Assembly (NCBI GenBank): GCA_002762915.1
Contig: PCYF01000019.1
Span: 1,931 to 15,555, forward strand
Direction of reading: 5' to 3'
DNA from: Candidatus Woesearchaeota archaeon CG10_big_fil_rev_8_21_14_0_10_32_9
GTDB lineage: Archaea; Nanobdellota; Nanobdellia; Woesearchaeales; 21-14-0-10-32-9
Length of the DNA stretch: 13,625 nt
Below the pieces are notes generated by a model. The model ran no database searches. It was not told where the DNA came from and worked only from the letters and a program-made list of their open reading frames with translations. Below are positions 1 to 7,587 of this stretch, in pieces (the stretch's first letter is position 1; each line of letters opens with the position of its first letter). Position numbers and translations under genes: made by a program.

Positions 1-198
1 ATAATCATCAAGTTCGTAATCAATTGAAGAATCATTTTCTGCAATTTTCCCTAACTCAAGAAGAGTTATTCCGCGTTCTTCTGCCATCTTTCTCATAAAA
101 TCTCCCGTTGAATAATGAGAATAGCCTAAGTCTTTTGCTAACATTTTTGCGACAGTACTCTTTCCACTCCCCAAATTTCCAGAAATTGTTATTTTCAT
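1..198 (-). CDS. cmk: Archaeal-type CMP/dCMP kinase, N-terminal part (gene continues off the left edge)
   Basis: The first 66 codons are present, starting at the ATG at 196-198 and remaining open to base 1. The protein opens with a P-loop, GNLGSGKST (residues 7-15), followed by the archaeal cytidylate kinase pattern: YSTGDFMRKMAEERG around residues 30-44, a leucine-rich ELGK segment, and an Asp-rich IDYELDD stretch near the break. Family members phosphorylate CMP and dCMP with ATP in pyrimidine nucleotide supply and are usually about 180 residues, so roughly two thirds is missing. A TATA-like box on the minus strand (221-228) is centred about 26 bp upstream of the ATG, which supports this start and a leaderless mRNA. 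Another small P-loop NMP kinase is possible, but the segment after the P-loop fits archaeal CMP kinase best. Confidence 0.8.
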   Translation of the reverse strand, partial: MKITISGNLGSGKSTVAKMLAKDLGYSHYSTGDFMRKMAEERGITLLELGKIAENDSSIDYELDDY

Positions 199-294
199 AA
201 TTTACATTAAAAGTAGTTTTATTTTAAATTTTGTGTTGTTTCTGTGAGAAAAACTTTTAAATAATGTTCAATTACAACAATTCGGGGGAAAAAT
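199..294. promoter_or_regulatory. Divergent promoter region between the CMP kinase and thermosome genes
   Basis: The plus-strand box TTTTAAATA (255-263), preceded by a purine run suitable for a BRE, lies about 36 bp upstream of the thermosome ATG. It predicts a transcript start near 285 and a leader of roughly 10 nt. A G5 run (284-288) at that point may act as a short Shine-Dalgarno. On the minus strand, TTTAAAAT (221-228) is centred about 26 bp from the kinase ATG, the spacing of a leaderless promoter. Heat-shock operators such as Phr sites were not recognisable. Confidence 0.6.
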
Positions 295-1908
295 ATGGAA
301 AATAAAGATAATTATCAACCTGTTTATATTATGTCTGATGGTACTCAAAGAAATTCTGGAAGAAGTGCTCAAAGAATGAATATTCTTGCGGCTAAATTAG
401 TTGCTGAAAGTGTTAGAACTACTCTTGGTCCAAAAGGCATGGATAAGATGCTTGTAGACAGTCTTGGAGATGTCACAGTCACTAATGATGGTGTTACAAT
501 TCTTAAAGAGATGAGTATTGATCATCCCTCTGCTAAGATGATTGTTGAAATTGCTAAGACTCAAGAAGATGAGGTTGGCGATGGTACCACTACTGCTGTT
601 GTTATTGCAGGAGAATTGTTAAAAAAAGCTGAGGAACTTCTTGATAATAATATTCATCCAACAAGTATTTCCAAGGGGTATAGACTTGCAGCTGAGAAAG
701 CATCTGAGATTTTGAAATCATTAAGTGTTAAACTTGACAAAACTGACAAAGAAACTTTGTTGAAACTTGCAACTACTGCTATGACTGGAAAAGGAGCAGA
801 AGACAAGAAAGATCATCTTGCTAATTTGATTGTTTCTGCTATTTTAAGCATTTCATCTAAAAACAATATTGTTTATAGAGAAGATATTAAGATTGAGAAA
901 AAAGTTGGTGGAAGTATTGAAGAATCTGAATTAATTTCTGGTGTTGTTATTGATAAAGAAAAAGTTCATTCTGGAATGCCGCTTAGTGTTAAAGATGCAA
1001 AGATAATTTTGCTTGACGTTCCAATTGAAGTAAAAGGTCCTGAATCTGATGCTAAGATTTCTATTTCTGATCCTAGTATGGTTCAATCATTTTTAGACAT
1101 GGAAGAAAATATGTTGAGGAAAAAGACTGATAAAATTGTTGCGTCTGGTGTAAACGTTGTTTTCTGTCAGAAAGGTATTGATGATCTAGCACAGCATTTC
1201 CTTGCAAAAAAAGGAATCTATGCAGTAAGACGTGTTAAAAAAAGTGACATGGAGCTTTTGTCTAAAGCAACTGGTGGAAAATTAGTAAGTGACTTAAATG
1301 ATATTTCTTCAACAGATATAGGTCATGCTGGCCTTGTTGAACAACAAAAGGTTGGCGAAGAATTTATGACTTACGTTCGTGATTGTAAAAATCCTAGTGC
1401 TTTAACCATTTTAATACGAGGCTCAACATCTCATGTAATTGATGAAGTTGCTCGCGCAGTAGAAGATGCAATCGGGGATATTATTTCTGCTTTATCTTCA
1501 GGTAAAGTTGTAGCGGGCGCTGGAAGCATTGAAGTTGAAGTTGCTAAAGAATTAAAGAAATATGGGCAAACTCTTTCAGGAAGAGAACAATTAGCTGTTG
1601 TTGCGTTTGCTGATGCTCTTGAAGTTATTCCAAAAACTCTTGCAGAGAATGCTGGTTTGGATCCTATTGATATCCTAACTGAATTGAAAGCAGCTCATGA
1701 TAAAAATCAGAAGTGGGCAGGAATCAATGTTTTTACAGGAAAGATTATTGATGCTTGGGCTGAGGGAATAATTGAACCTTTGAAAATAAAAACTCAGGCA
1801 CTTTCTAGTGCGGCAGAGGTTGCAATAATGATTCTTAGAATTGATGATGTTATTCTTGCAGCTAAGCCAGACGGCGCTCCTAGAAAAGGTCCAGATATGG
1901 ATTATTAA
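295..1908 (+). CDS. thsA: Thermosome subunit (group II chaperonin)
   Basis: This is the ATP-driven cytosolic folding chaperonin of archaea, which forms a double-ring complex with a built-in helical lid. The 537 residues match the usual family length. Group II signatures appear in order: LGPKGMDKM (44-52), NDGVTIL (64-70), GDGTTT (95-100) of the ATP site, the apical domain with helical protrusion (about 200-370), the catalytic-type Asp391 in VEDA, the second equatorial part with VVAGAGS (405-411), and NAGLDPID (452-459). Two details differ from the norm: the usual GGGA in the late equatorial motif reads GAGS, and the C-terminus ends in GPDMDY without the Gly-Gly-Met tail common in other thermosomes. 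Only one subunit gene is in this window, so a homo-oligomer or partner elsewhere are both possible. The ATG at 295 follows a TATA box and a G5 run. The stop codon overlaps that of the convergent gene. Confidence 0.97.
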   Translation: MENKDNYQPVYIMSDGTQRNSGRSAQRMNILAAKLVAESVRTTLGPKGMDKMLVDSLGDVTVTNDGVTILKEMSIDHPSAKMIVEIAKTQEDEVGDGTTTAVVIAGELLKKAEELLDNNIHPTSISKGYRLAAEKASEILKSLSVKLDKTDKETLLKLATTAMTGKGAEDKKDHLANLIVSAILSISSKNNIVYREDIKIEKKVGGSIEESELISGVVIDKEKVHSGMPLSVKDAKIILLDVPIEVKGPESDAKISISDPSMVQSFLDMEENMLRKKTDKIVASGVNVVFCQKGIDDLAQHFLAKKGIYAVRRVKKSDMELLSKATGGKLVSDLNDISSTDIGHAGLVEQQKVGEEFMTYVRDCKNPSALTILIRGSTSHVIDEVARAVEDAIGDIISALSSGKVVAGAGSIEVEVAKELKKYGQTLSGREQLAVVAFADALEVIPKTLAENAGLDPIDILTELKAAHDKNQKWAGINVFTGKIIDAWAEGIIEPLKIKTQALSSAAEVAIMILRIDDVILAAKPDGAPRKGPDMDY

Positions 1909-2333
1909 CAATTCTTTTCTAATAATTTAAAGAATTTGTCAATGTGTTTTTTAGCTTCATCTAGAGTTTTGTAATTCACAAGTTTCAGATTTTTATTTCC
2001 ACTAATCATTGCAGATAATCTTTTATTTAGTTGATTCTTGTATAAGCATAGAATATGTTTATTCATATTCTCGGCCTTACCAAGCTCGTATCCGACTCCT
2101 AAAGAAGGTGTAGAAACTTCTGCAATTATTACATCGGCTTCTTTAATCCACGACATATCTCTGTTGTAAATCCATTCATCCGATGGACCATCTTCACCAA
2201 ACTCAGTCAAATTTTTGTCGCCAACATGTTCTGTTAAAACTTTTCCATAACTAGTTAGATATTGAATTAATTCATTGTATAATCCTTTATCATCTCTTCC
2301 ACCACGAATTGAACCTGCAAAATATATTTTCAT
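1905..2333 (-). CDS. 2'-Deoxynucleoside 5'-phosphate N-hydrolase (DNPH1/Rcl family)
   Basis: Family enzymes cut the N-glycosidic bond of deoxynucleoside 5'-monophosphates, giving a free base and deoxyribose 5-phosphate. The animal enzyme also removes damaged nucleotides such as 5-hydroxymethyl-dUMP. At 142 residues this is a complete single-domain Rossmann-like protein. It begins MKIYFAGSIRGGR, continues with VLTEHVG (32-38) and carries the diagnostic EVSTPSLGVGYELG segment (72-85). Tyr4, Ser8, Asp59, Ser77 and Glu83 have almost the same spacing as the rat Rcl active-site residues Tyr13, Ser17, Asp69, Ser87 and Glu93, so activity is likely. The related nucleoside 2-deoxyribosyltransferases lack the PSLGVGYELG form. 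A TATTTAAA box (2356-2363) is centred 26.5 bp upstream of the ATG, giving the gene its own leaderless promoter although the phosphoesterase gene ends only 42 nt upstream. Its stop overlaps the thermosome stop tail to tail. Confidence 0.9.
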   Translation of the reverse strand: MKIYFAGSIRGGRDDKGLYNELIQYLTSYGKVLTEHVGDKNLTEFGEDGPSDEWIYNRDMSWIKEADVIIAEVSTPSLGVGYELGKAENMNKHILCLYKNQLNKRLSAMISGNKNLKLVNYKTLDEAKKHIDKFFKLLEKNC

Positions 2334-2355
2334 TAAACCATCTTGTTATAATTAA

Positions 2356-2363
2356 TATTTAAA
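2356..2363 (-). promoter_or_regulatory. TATA box of the DNPH1-like gene
   Basis: The minus-strand sequence TTTAAATA is centred 26.5 bp upstream of the ATG at 2333, the spacing expected when transcription begins at or beside the start codon. It lies in the 42-nt gap after the upstream same-strand gene and suggests separate transcription. Confidence 0.65.
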
Positions 2364-2375
2364 TTCTTTGTGTTG

Positions 2376-4139
2376 TTATTTTCTATAAATAAGTTTATCT
2401 TTAAGGAAATAAAGAACTATTGATAAAATTAAAAATAAAAGTATTGTTGAAGCTATTCTTATACTTTTATTAATTATGACTGGAAGCACGAATACTCTTG
2501 CTGCATGGAGGTTATCTTGAATTTTATTACTATTAACTTCTTCAACACTCATAACATCTATGTTTTCTAAATGTACACCTTCTTCATCAACATCGAGGAT
2601 TATGTATCCAACATTATCTCCAGGAAGTACTGTTCCTCCTAATGCTCCACTTGTAGCAATAAGTGTATCATTAATTTTTATTGCACCTTGTTGATGTGTG
2701 TGTCCTGCAATGTATGCATCTACATGAAACTCGTTCATTAGTTTAATAAGATACTCGCTTTCTGATTTGATATGAATTGTGTTTGACATTTCTGGGTGTA
2801 AATTTTCAGATGTGTCGAAGTTTCCTGAAAGAGTATCAATGGGAGGCATGTGAGATATTATTATTGTGTGATTATTGGTGTTATCTTTCAATTCTCTATA
2901 AAGCCAATCGAATTGAGAATCTCCAATTAGTCCTTTTGAGGTATCTAATATTATTATTTTAGTATCTTTGATTTCAAATGAATAGTAATAGGGTCCAAAG
3001 TACACGTTGTAATATTTATCGCCTCTATTCCAAATATCATGGTTACCCATTGTTGTAAATACTTGAAGAGGGTATGATTCTGCAATTGCTGATGCAATAA
3101 GAAACTCTATTGAATATCCATTATTCGTTATATCTCCAGCCCATACAACAAAATTTGGTTTTTTATCTAAGAATTCCGCCAATACAGACATATAAATAAA
3201 TTGCGCAGAGTGTGTATCTGAAAATACCACTATTCTAAGAGGATCTTTACTTTCAACTGCAGGAATTTCAATTACTGTTTCGTCGTTTGCTTTAACATCC
3301 AACATTGTTTTTGATCCTTTTTCTTCTAGCAAGAAGGTTCCACTTATTGGGAATTCAATTAATTGTTGTTCATCAGAACTATTCCAAAAATCATCATAAT
3401 TTATTTTGTCAATATTTTTTTCATTTCTATTTACCTTAATAGCATTTTCTTGCATATTTAGAATTCTTAACAAAATTTTCCCAGTTGTATTAGATAGTAT
3501 TGATATATTTGCAGAAGGTGCAATCATTTTTACTGTTACTTCGGCCAATAAATCTTCTTTTAATTCTGATACATCATAAACAAAAGCGCCATCACAAATA
3601 ACAGTTATATCAGTTAATACCCCTTCTTGTCTAAACACGGAGATTCCTCCACCATTTGGAGAACTCATTATTTTGGCTTTGCCTTCCCAATCAATCACCC
3701 AAATATAAACAATTGTTAATACTACGATTATTAATACCACCAAAACAATCCAATTCAGTTTCAGGTATTTACCTTTAGGCATCTCTTCAAATTGATCGTT
3801 TTTTGTAGGTTTATTTAATATAAATATAATTAGCCATATAATGAAGAATCCAAAAAATACTCCCCTAGTTCCCACATCTATTAACATATACATCAGGGAA
3901 TAAAGCATTCCAGTAATGGAAAATATTTTCAAAAGAAATGTGCCTATATTTCTTTTTCTTAATAATATCATTATTGCCGCGAAAATCCCTAGTAGTGCTA
4001 CAATTATGCTTAGAATTCCTAAAAGAACAAAAACCACTCCGTGGCTAAAAGTATCCGAAGAAGTAAGTAATACTAATAAGGAAATGCACACAGATAAAAT
4101 CATTAGTATCTTTGTCTTTAGAGAAATTTCCTCAGTCAT
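2376..4139 (-). CDS. Membrane-anchored extracytoplasmic calcineurin-like metallophosphoesterase
   Basis: This 587-residue protein combines five N-terminal membrane segments (about 10-28, 34-60, 67-88, 93-109, 130-149), a beta-rich region of unknown type (about 155-295), a metallophosphoesterase domain (300-520) and one C-terminal membrane segment (560-579). All dimetal ligand motifs are present: Asp308/His310 in FSDTH, Asp336 in AGD, Asn366/His367 in GNHD, His430 in ISHMPP, and His480/His482 in GHTH. Basic residues flank the predicted inner loops (RKR 61-63, the loop at 110-128, the C-terminal tail). This puts both soluble domains outside the cell. The natural substrate cannot be read from the sequence; surface lipid, nucleotide or polymer phosphate esters are all possible. 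An AT-rich TATA-like stretch (4152-4166) precedes the ATG. It is centred about 20 bp upstream, a little closer than elsewhere in the window. Confidence 0.88.
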   Translation of the reverse strand: MTEEISLKTKILMILSVCISLLVLLTSSDTFSHGVVFVLLGILSIIVALLGIFAAIMILLRKRNIGTFLLKIFSITGMLYSLMYMLIDVGTRGVFFGFFIIWLIIFILNKPTKNDQFEEMPKGKYLKLNWIVLVVLIIVVLTIVYIWVIDWEGKAKIMSSPNGGGISVFRQEGVLTDITVICDGAFVYDVSELKEDLLAEVTVKMIAPSANISILSNTTGKILLRILNMQENAIKVNRNEKNIDKINYDDFWNSSDEQQLIEFPISGTFLLEEKGSKTMLDVKANDETVIEIPAVESKDPLRIVVFSDTHSAQFIYMSVLAEFLDKKPNFVVWAGDITNNGYSIEFLIASAIAESYPLQVFTTMGNHDIWNRGDKYYNVYFGPYYYSFEIKDTKIIILDTSKGLIGDSQFDWLYRELKDNTNNHTIIISHMPPIDTLSGNFDTSENLHPEMSNTIHIKSESEYLIKLMNEFHVDAYIAGHTHQQGAIKINDTLIATSGALGGTVLPGDNVGYIILDVDEEGVHLENIDVMSVEEVNSNKIQDNLHAARVFVLPVIINKSIRIASTILLFLILSIVLYFLKDKLIYRK

Positions 4140-4151
4140 ACTCGGTTTTTT

Positions 4152-4166
4152 AATTTATATATATTA
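4152..4166 (-). promoter_or_regulatory. Probable TATA-like element of the phosphoesterase gene
   Basis: The minus strand reads TTAATATATATAAAT directly upstream of the ATG at 4139. The tract is long enough that the true box could be centred anywhere from 20 to 26 bp upstream. Promoter identity is therefore plausible, but its exact register is uncertain. Confidence 0.45.
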
Positions 4167-4214
4167 ATACCTTTCGGAAACAAACTGTAAACGTATCACA
4201 AAAATTTAGTTAAT

Positions 4215-4222
4215 TATTTAAA
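4215..4222 (+). promoter_or_regulatory. TATA box of the two-TM protein gene; decides its start codon
   Basis: TATTTAAA is centred 26.5 bp upstream of the ATG at 4245. That spacing favours ATG 4245 as the start over the in-frame TTG at 4239. Confidence 0.65.
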
Positions 4223-4244
4223 TCCTTAATTCTTAGATTTGTTT

Positions 4245-4598
4245 ATGCAGAAAAAAGAAGAGGCAAGTCTTATTAGCAAGAGTGTTAACAAAACAGTTAG
4301 TGCTTTCAAGAACGTTGTTTTTGGAAGAGAAATTCATCATGCAGTTAATGAGATAAAATCAGAAATTGATGAGACTATTAAAGATGCTAAAAAGAGCATC
4401 GATAAAAGTTTTGAGAAGTTGATGACTCACATAATTATTTTCTTTTTGATTATGGCTGGTTTAATTTTTGCATTTTTAGGTTTAGCTTATTTCTTTATTG
4501 AACAATTGAATTTTTCAAGTAGTAGTGCTTTTCTTGTAATTGGAATTCTAATACTTGCACTCGGTTGGTTCTTTTTGAGAGAAATTAAAAAGAAATAA
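4245..4598 (+). CDS. Small membrane protein with amphipathic N-terminus and two TM helices (hypothetical)
   Basis: Starting at ATG 4245 the product has 117 residues. The first 60 are charged and predicted helical, with a regular pattern of hydrophobic, Lys and Asp/Glu residues (EIKSEIDETIKDAKKSIDKS) that could form an amphipathic helix or coiled coil. Two hydrophobic helices follow (about 63-86 and 92-111), joined by a short NFSSSS turn, and the protein ends in a basic EIKKK tail. This layout resembles the Phage_holin_3_6/DUF1469 group and YqjD-like membrane proteins, but that is architectural likeness and not a firm assignment. Both ends are predicted to be cytoplasmic. It is monocistronic, with its own TATA box, and faces the next gene tail to tail across 12 nt. 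A TTG six bases upstream is a possible but less likely start. Confidence 0.7.
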   Translation: MQKKEEASLISKSVNKTVSAFKNVVFGREIHHAVNEIKSEIDETIKDAKKSIDKSFEKLMTHIIIFFLIMAGLIFAFLGLAYFFIEQLNFSSSSAFLVIGILILALGWFFLREIKKK

Positions 4599-4610
4599 TT
4601 GGTAAGAATA

Positions 4611-4907
4611 CTATTCAACTATTCGCATTTGTACTTGAGCAGCATAGGCACAATAATCTTGCATAATTTTTTCTGACGGTTTTTTATTTGAATTCAAAGA
4701 ATTGTATATCTTACAAACACTTATAAGATAATTAATACCGGCCGGAAGTGTTTTGATAAGTTCTTCATTTGGTCTTAGAATGTTTAGTATTATCTCAAGG
4801 TCATATCTAGCATTTTCATACAATCCTATGCTTATTAAAGGATTTACATCTTTGTTAAATTTATCAGATGCGTCTTTTATTAATTCTTTTACTTCAGATT
4901 CACTCAT
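4611..4907 (-). CDS. Small all-helical hypothetical protein
   Basis: This 98-residue product is not recognised. It is soluble, without signal peptide or membrane segment, and looks entirely alpha-helical. Leu/Ile-spaced segments (ARYDLEIILNIL about 33-44; INYLISVCKIYNSL about 58-71) suggest a helical bundle of three or four helices. Two cysteines (in SVCK and DYCA) do not form a recognisable metal site. The gene has a TATA-like box (4929-4936) centred 25.5 bp before the ATG, a coherent reading frame and codon use like its neighbours, so it is probably a real gene. It converges with the two-TM protein gene. It lies 64 nt downstream of the AlaRS gene on the same strand, but the promoter in that gap suggests independent expression. 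Confidence 0.65.
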   Translation of the reverse strand: MSESEVKELIKDASDKFNKDVNPLISIGLYENARYDLEIILNILRPNEELIKTLPAGINYLISVCKIYNSLNSNKKPSEKIMQDYCAYAAQVQMRIVE

Positions 4908-4928
4908 ACTTATTAGAAATCAATGCGT

Positions 4929-4936
4929 ATTTATTA
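4929..4936 (-). promoter_or_regulatory. TATA-like box of the 98-residue hypothetical gene
   Basis: The minus strand reads TAATAAAT, centred 25.5 bp upstream of the ATG at 4907. It lies in the short gap after the AlaRS stop codon and predicts a leaderless transcript. Confidence 0.5.
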
Positions 4937-4971
4937 ACCTTATTAGTCATCAAATTAACTCAACATGTACT

Positions 4972-7473
4972 CTACTTAATTTCTTGTTTGAATCTTTGAA
5001 GCGTCTTTATTATGTGTTCTGGTTGTGTTTTTAGAACTTCTGCTGTTTTTTGGATTACATCTCCAGAAAATTCCTCTTTTGACTTAAGTTCTTTAGAATC
5101 AAGTTTTCCTTTTTTGGATTTTTTCCAGTTTTCAAATAATTCTAAAGCACGTGTAGGAATTTGTTTTTCTTCACACAATAATAGTTCTTTCGCAGTTCTT
5201 ATTATTTCTCTTTCTTTTTCAAAGTATTTTTCTGCAGCAGCTCCTGCTAAGAATTCAAGTCTAACTACGCCATCTTGTATCTTACTTGTTTTGATTATTT
5301 TTATACTTCCTACATCTCCTGTGAGATCTAGATGTGTTCCCCCACAAGCTTCTACATCAAAGTCATTTATGTTTATTATACGAAGTTCTTTTCCTGGAAC
5401 TGCGCCGCCCTGGTAGATTCTTACTCCGTATTTTGCTTCTGCAACATTTCTTTTCATGAATGATTTGAATACTGGTCTGTTTTCCTTTACAACAGTATTT
5501 GCCAAATCCTCTATTTCATTAATTTCCGCATCTGTAAGTTGTTCGTAATGTGTTATGTCTAATCTTGATTTTTCTACTGTTTTTGCGGCTCCTGCTTGCC
5601 AAACGTGATCTCCTAGTATTTTTCTTGCACTTCCTGTTAAAATGTGTGTTGCTGTGTGATGTTGTGCCAGTTGTAATCTTCTATCAAAGTCTATTTTACA
5701 AATTGCAGTTTCTGTTTCTTTGAAATCTTTTCCTTTAACTTCATGTATTATTATGCTTCCTTGTTTAATTACATTTACAACTTCATGCTTGTTTATTGTT
5801 CCAATATCGTGTATTTGCCCTCCGCTCGTTGGATAAAATGCAGACTGATCAAGAACCAAGTATTTTGTTTCAGGATTTTTTGTTGAAATAACTTTAAGAA
5901 TATGTGCTTTAAAATCAACTAAATCAAAGTGATCATAATAAAGAACTTGAGTAGAATTTATTCCCTCTAAATCTAGTTTCTCTTCTTTTACTGTTTGTGT
6001 TTTTTGCTCTGCTTGTTCGTGTCTTTCGCTTACAAGTGAATAAAAGTTATCTGGCACAATTATTTCTTTTCCAAGTTTCTTTGCTTCTTTTCTAACAGTT
6101 TCTGGACTTATTCCTTGACTATCATATAGCTCAACTAGTTTTTCTACAGCCACTTCTTTTTGGATTATTTTTTCTATTATTTTTTTGTTTCTTTCTTGTC
6201 CTTCAAGATATTTTTTCTTTTCTACATCAAGTATTTTTTTTACATGAGGAAGATTTTTTGATAACTCAGGAAATATTGGTTTCAAGTATTCTGCATGCCA
6301 TTCACAAACTTCAAATAAATCCAATTTCCAAGAATATTCATCAATAAATTGTAATGCTCTTCGTAAAATAACTCGTAAATTATATCCTCCTTTCACGTTT
6401 GAAGGGAGAGCTCCATCGCTTATTGCAACAAGTAATGATCTTGAATGTTCTGCAACCGAATACATTGCGCTTAGAGGAAGTAATTTTTTTCTTAATACAT
6501 CCATTTTCATCTCTAGTTTTTCAGCAACAAATTTCCACGTTCCTGCAACATCTTCTGTTTCATCTATGTTAAGATAAGAACCATATGGAAGATACTTGTT
6601 GATAAAATCTTGATCGTAATCGACTTTTGTTCTTTCAATCATTTTTTTTATTACTGTTGGAAATGCTGCATCATACATTGTACCTTTTCCTTGAGAGAAC
6701 CATGCTACTCTTTCATGCCCCATCCCCATATCTAGCACTTTTAGTTTTAATTCTTGATCGCCTTCAGGTGTTTGTTCATATAGCATGTAAACTTGATTTG
6801 CTAGTTCTACTCCTCTACTGAATATTTCCATACATGGTCCGAAGTTTCCTCCTCCAGCCCAAGCATCTTCATGAAATACTAATTCATCTTTGTCTAGACC
6901 CACTCCTTCTATAAACCAATCAACTAAATCTTTAAAGTATTTTGGTTGGTTCCAGTCTTCTTTTTTCATGAATGCATGTTGTCCAATCATAACGAATCCT
7001 GTATTATGACTCATAGTTACTCCAACATTATCTATATCATTAAATCGTAAACTAAACTGTGGAACAACAAGAGGATTTGCTGGCGGTTCAACTTCTCCGT
7101 TAACTACGTATGGTTGAAAATCATAAATACTTGCTTGTACGAAATCTGTATCGTCTCTCCATCGCGCTACCACTGAGTATCTTTCAATAGGAGTGTATCC
7201 TTTTTTTGCCATTAATTCTGAGAATTTTTTCCAGACTTGAACATAATCCATTTTATGTTTCGCAGGATTATTTGATAAGAATGTGAATCCACCACTACAA
7301 CTAGGATCTCCACAAGTTTCTCGTTCTTTGTGAGCCCAAAATTTTATTCCACATTTACTACAGGAATATCTTTTGAACCCTTCTTGCTTCAGAATACTTG
7401 TAGCGTAATATTTATCTGGATCTTCGCTGAATACTTTTTTGAATTTCTTCTTTACTTGTTTATCTGGAAGCAT
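4972..7473 (-). CDS. alaS: Alanyl-tRNA synthetase, archaeal type, with short C-terminus
   Basis: The enzyme charges tRNA-Ala and hydrolyses mischarged Ser/Gly-tRNA. Residue numbers here count from the upstream ATG at 7488 (838 residues). The archaeal N-terminal Cys4 site is C43, C46, C59 and C64. The class II catalytic core follows, with DFVQASIYDFQP (115-126), AWAGGGNFGPCMEIF (209-223) and MGMGHERVAW (254-263), then a helical tRNA-recognition domain (about 320-500). The editing domain has its full zinc set: H611, H615, C715 and H719 (HTATH and CGGTH). Only 119 residues follow CGGTH, so most of the C-Ala domain of typical archaeal enzymes (about 900 residues) seems absent. The TATA box at 7498-7505 lies only 13 bp from ATG 7488 but 28.5 bp from the in-frame ATG at 7473 (MLPDK). 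I therefore prefer 7473, giving 833 residues. Confidence 0.96.
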   Translation of the reverse strand: MLPDKQVKKKFKKVFSEDPDKYYATSILKQEGFKRYSCSKCGIKFWAHKERETCGDPSCSGGFTFLSNNPAKHKMDYVQVWKKFSELMAKKGYTPIERYSVVARWRDDTDFVQASIYDFQPYVVNGEVEPPANPLVVPQFSLRFNDIDNVGVTMSHNTGFVMIGQHAFMKKEDWNQPKYFKDLVDWFIEGVGLDKDELVFHEDAWAGGGNFGPCMEIFSRGVELANQVYMLYEQTPEGDQELKLKVLDMGMGHERVAWFSQGKGTMYDAAFPTVIKKMIERTKVDYDQDFINKYLPYGSYLNIDETEDVAGTWKFVAEKLEMKMDVLRKKLLPLSAMYSVAEHSRSLLVAISDGALPSNVKGGYNLRVILRRALQFIDEYSWKLDLFEVCEWHAEYLKPIFPELSKNLPHVKKILDVEKKKYLEGQERNKKIIEKIIQKEVAVEKLVELYDSQGISPETVRKEAKKLGKEIIVPDNFYSLVSERHEQAEQKTQTVKEEKLDLEGINSTQVLYYDHFDLVDFKAHILKVISTKNPETKYLVLDQSAFYPTSGGQIHDIGTINKHEVVNVIKQGSIIIHEVKGKDFKETETAICKIDFDRRLQLAQHHTATHILTGSARKILGDHVWQAGAAKTVEKSRLDITHYEQLTDAEINEIEDLANTVVKENRPVFKSFMKRNVAEAKYGVRIYQGGAVPGKELRIININDFDVEACGGTHLDLTGDVGSIKIIKTSKIQDGVVRLEFLAGAAAEKYFEKEREIIRTAKELLLCEEKQIPTRALELFENWKKSKKGKLDSKELKSKEEFSGDVIQKTAEVLKTQPEHIIKTLQRFKQEIK

Positions 7474-7497
7474 TTCCTTTGAAAACATTATTTAGTT

Positions 7498-7505
7498 TTT
7501 ATATG
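7498..7505 (-). promoter_or_regulatory. TATA box of alaS; decides its start codon
   Basis: The minus strand reads CATATAAA, centred 28.5 bp upstream of the ATG at 7473. Transcription would begin near 7475, downstream of the other candidate ATG at 7488, so that codon would not be in the mRNA. Confidence 0.55.
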
Positions 7506-7558
7506 TTGCGGTGTATTCTTCCATGGTCTTCTCATCTGAATCAATTTTTAATAAGATT

Positions 7559-7566
7559 TTTATAAT
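7559..7566 (+). promoter_or_regulatory. TATA box of the paralogous surface-protein operon
   Basis: TTTATAAT is centred 25.5 bp upstream of the ATG at 7588, the leaderless spacing seen repeatedly in this window. It diverges from the alaS box, about 60 bp away. Confidence 0.6.
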
Positions 7567-7587
7567 ACTAGTTTTTCTACAGTTAGT

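Noticed and set aside
1675..1911. Open frame on the minus strand inside the thermosome gene
   Set aside because: It is antisense to a strongly conserved coding region, its translation is low-complexity and resembles no protein, and it has no promoter-like element. The same holds for the open frames antisense to alaS (around 5012-5416 and 6627-6821).
4245..4598. The small two-TM protein as a true phage holin
   Set aside because: The likeness is only in layout. No phage genes are nearby and the gene has a host-like promoter, so a prophage reading is not supported.
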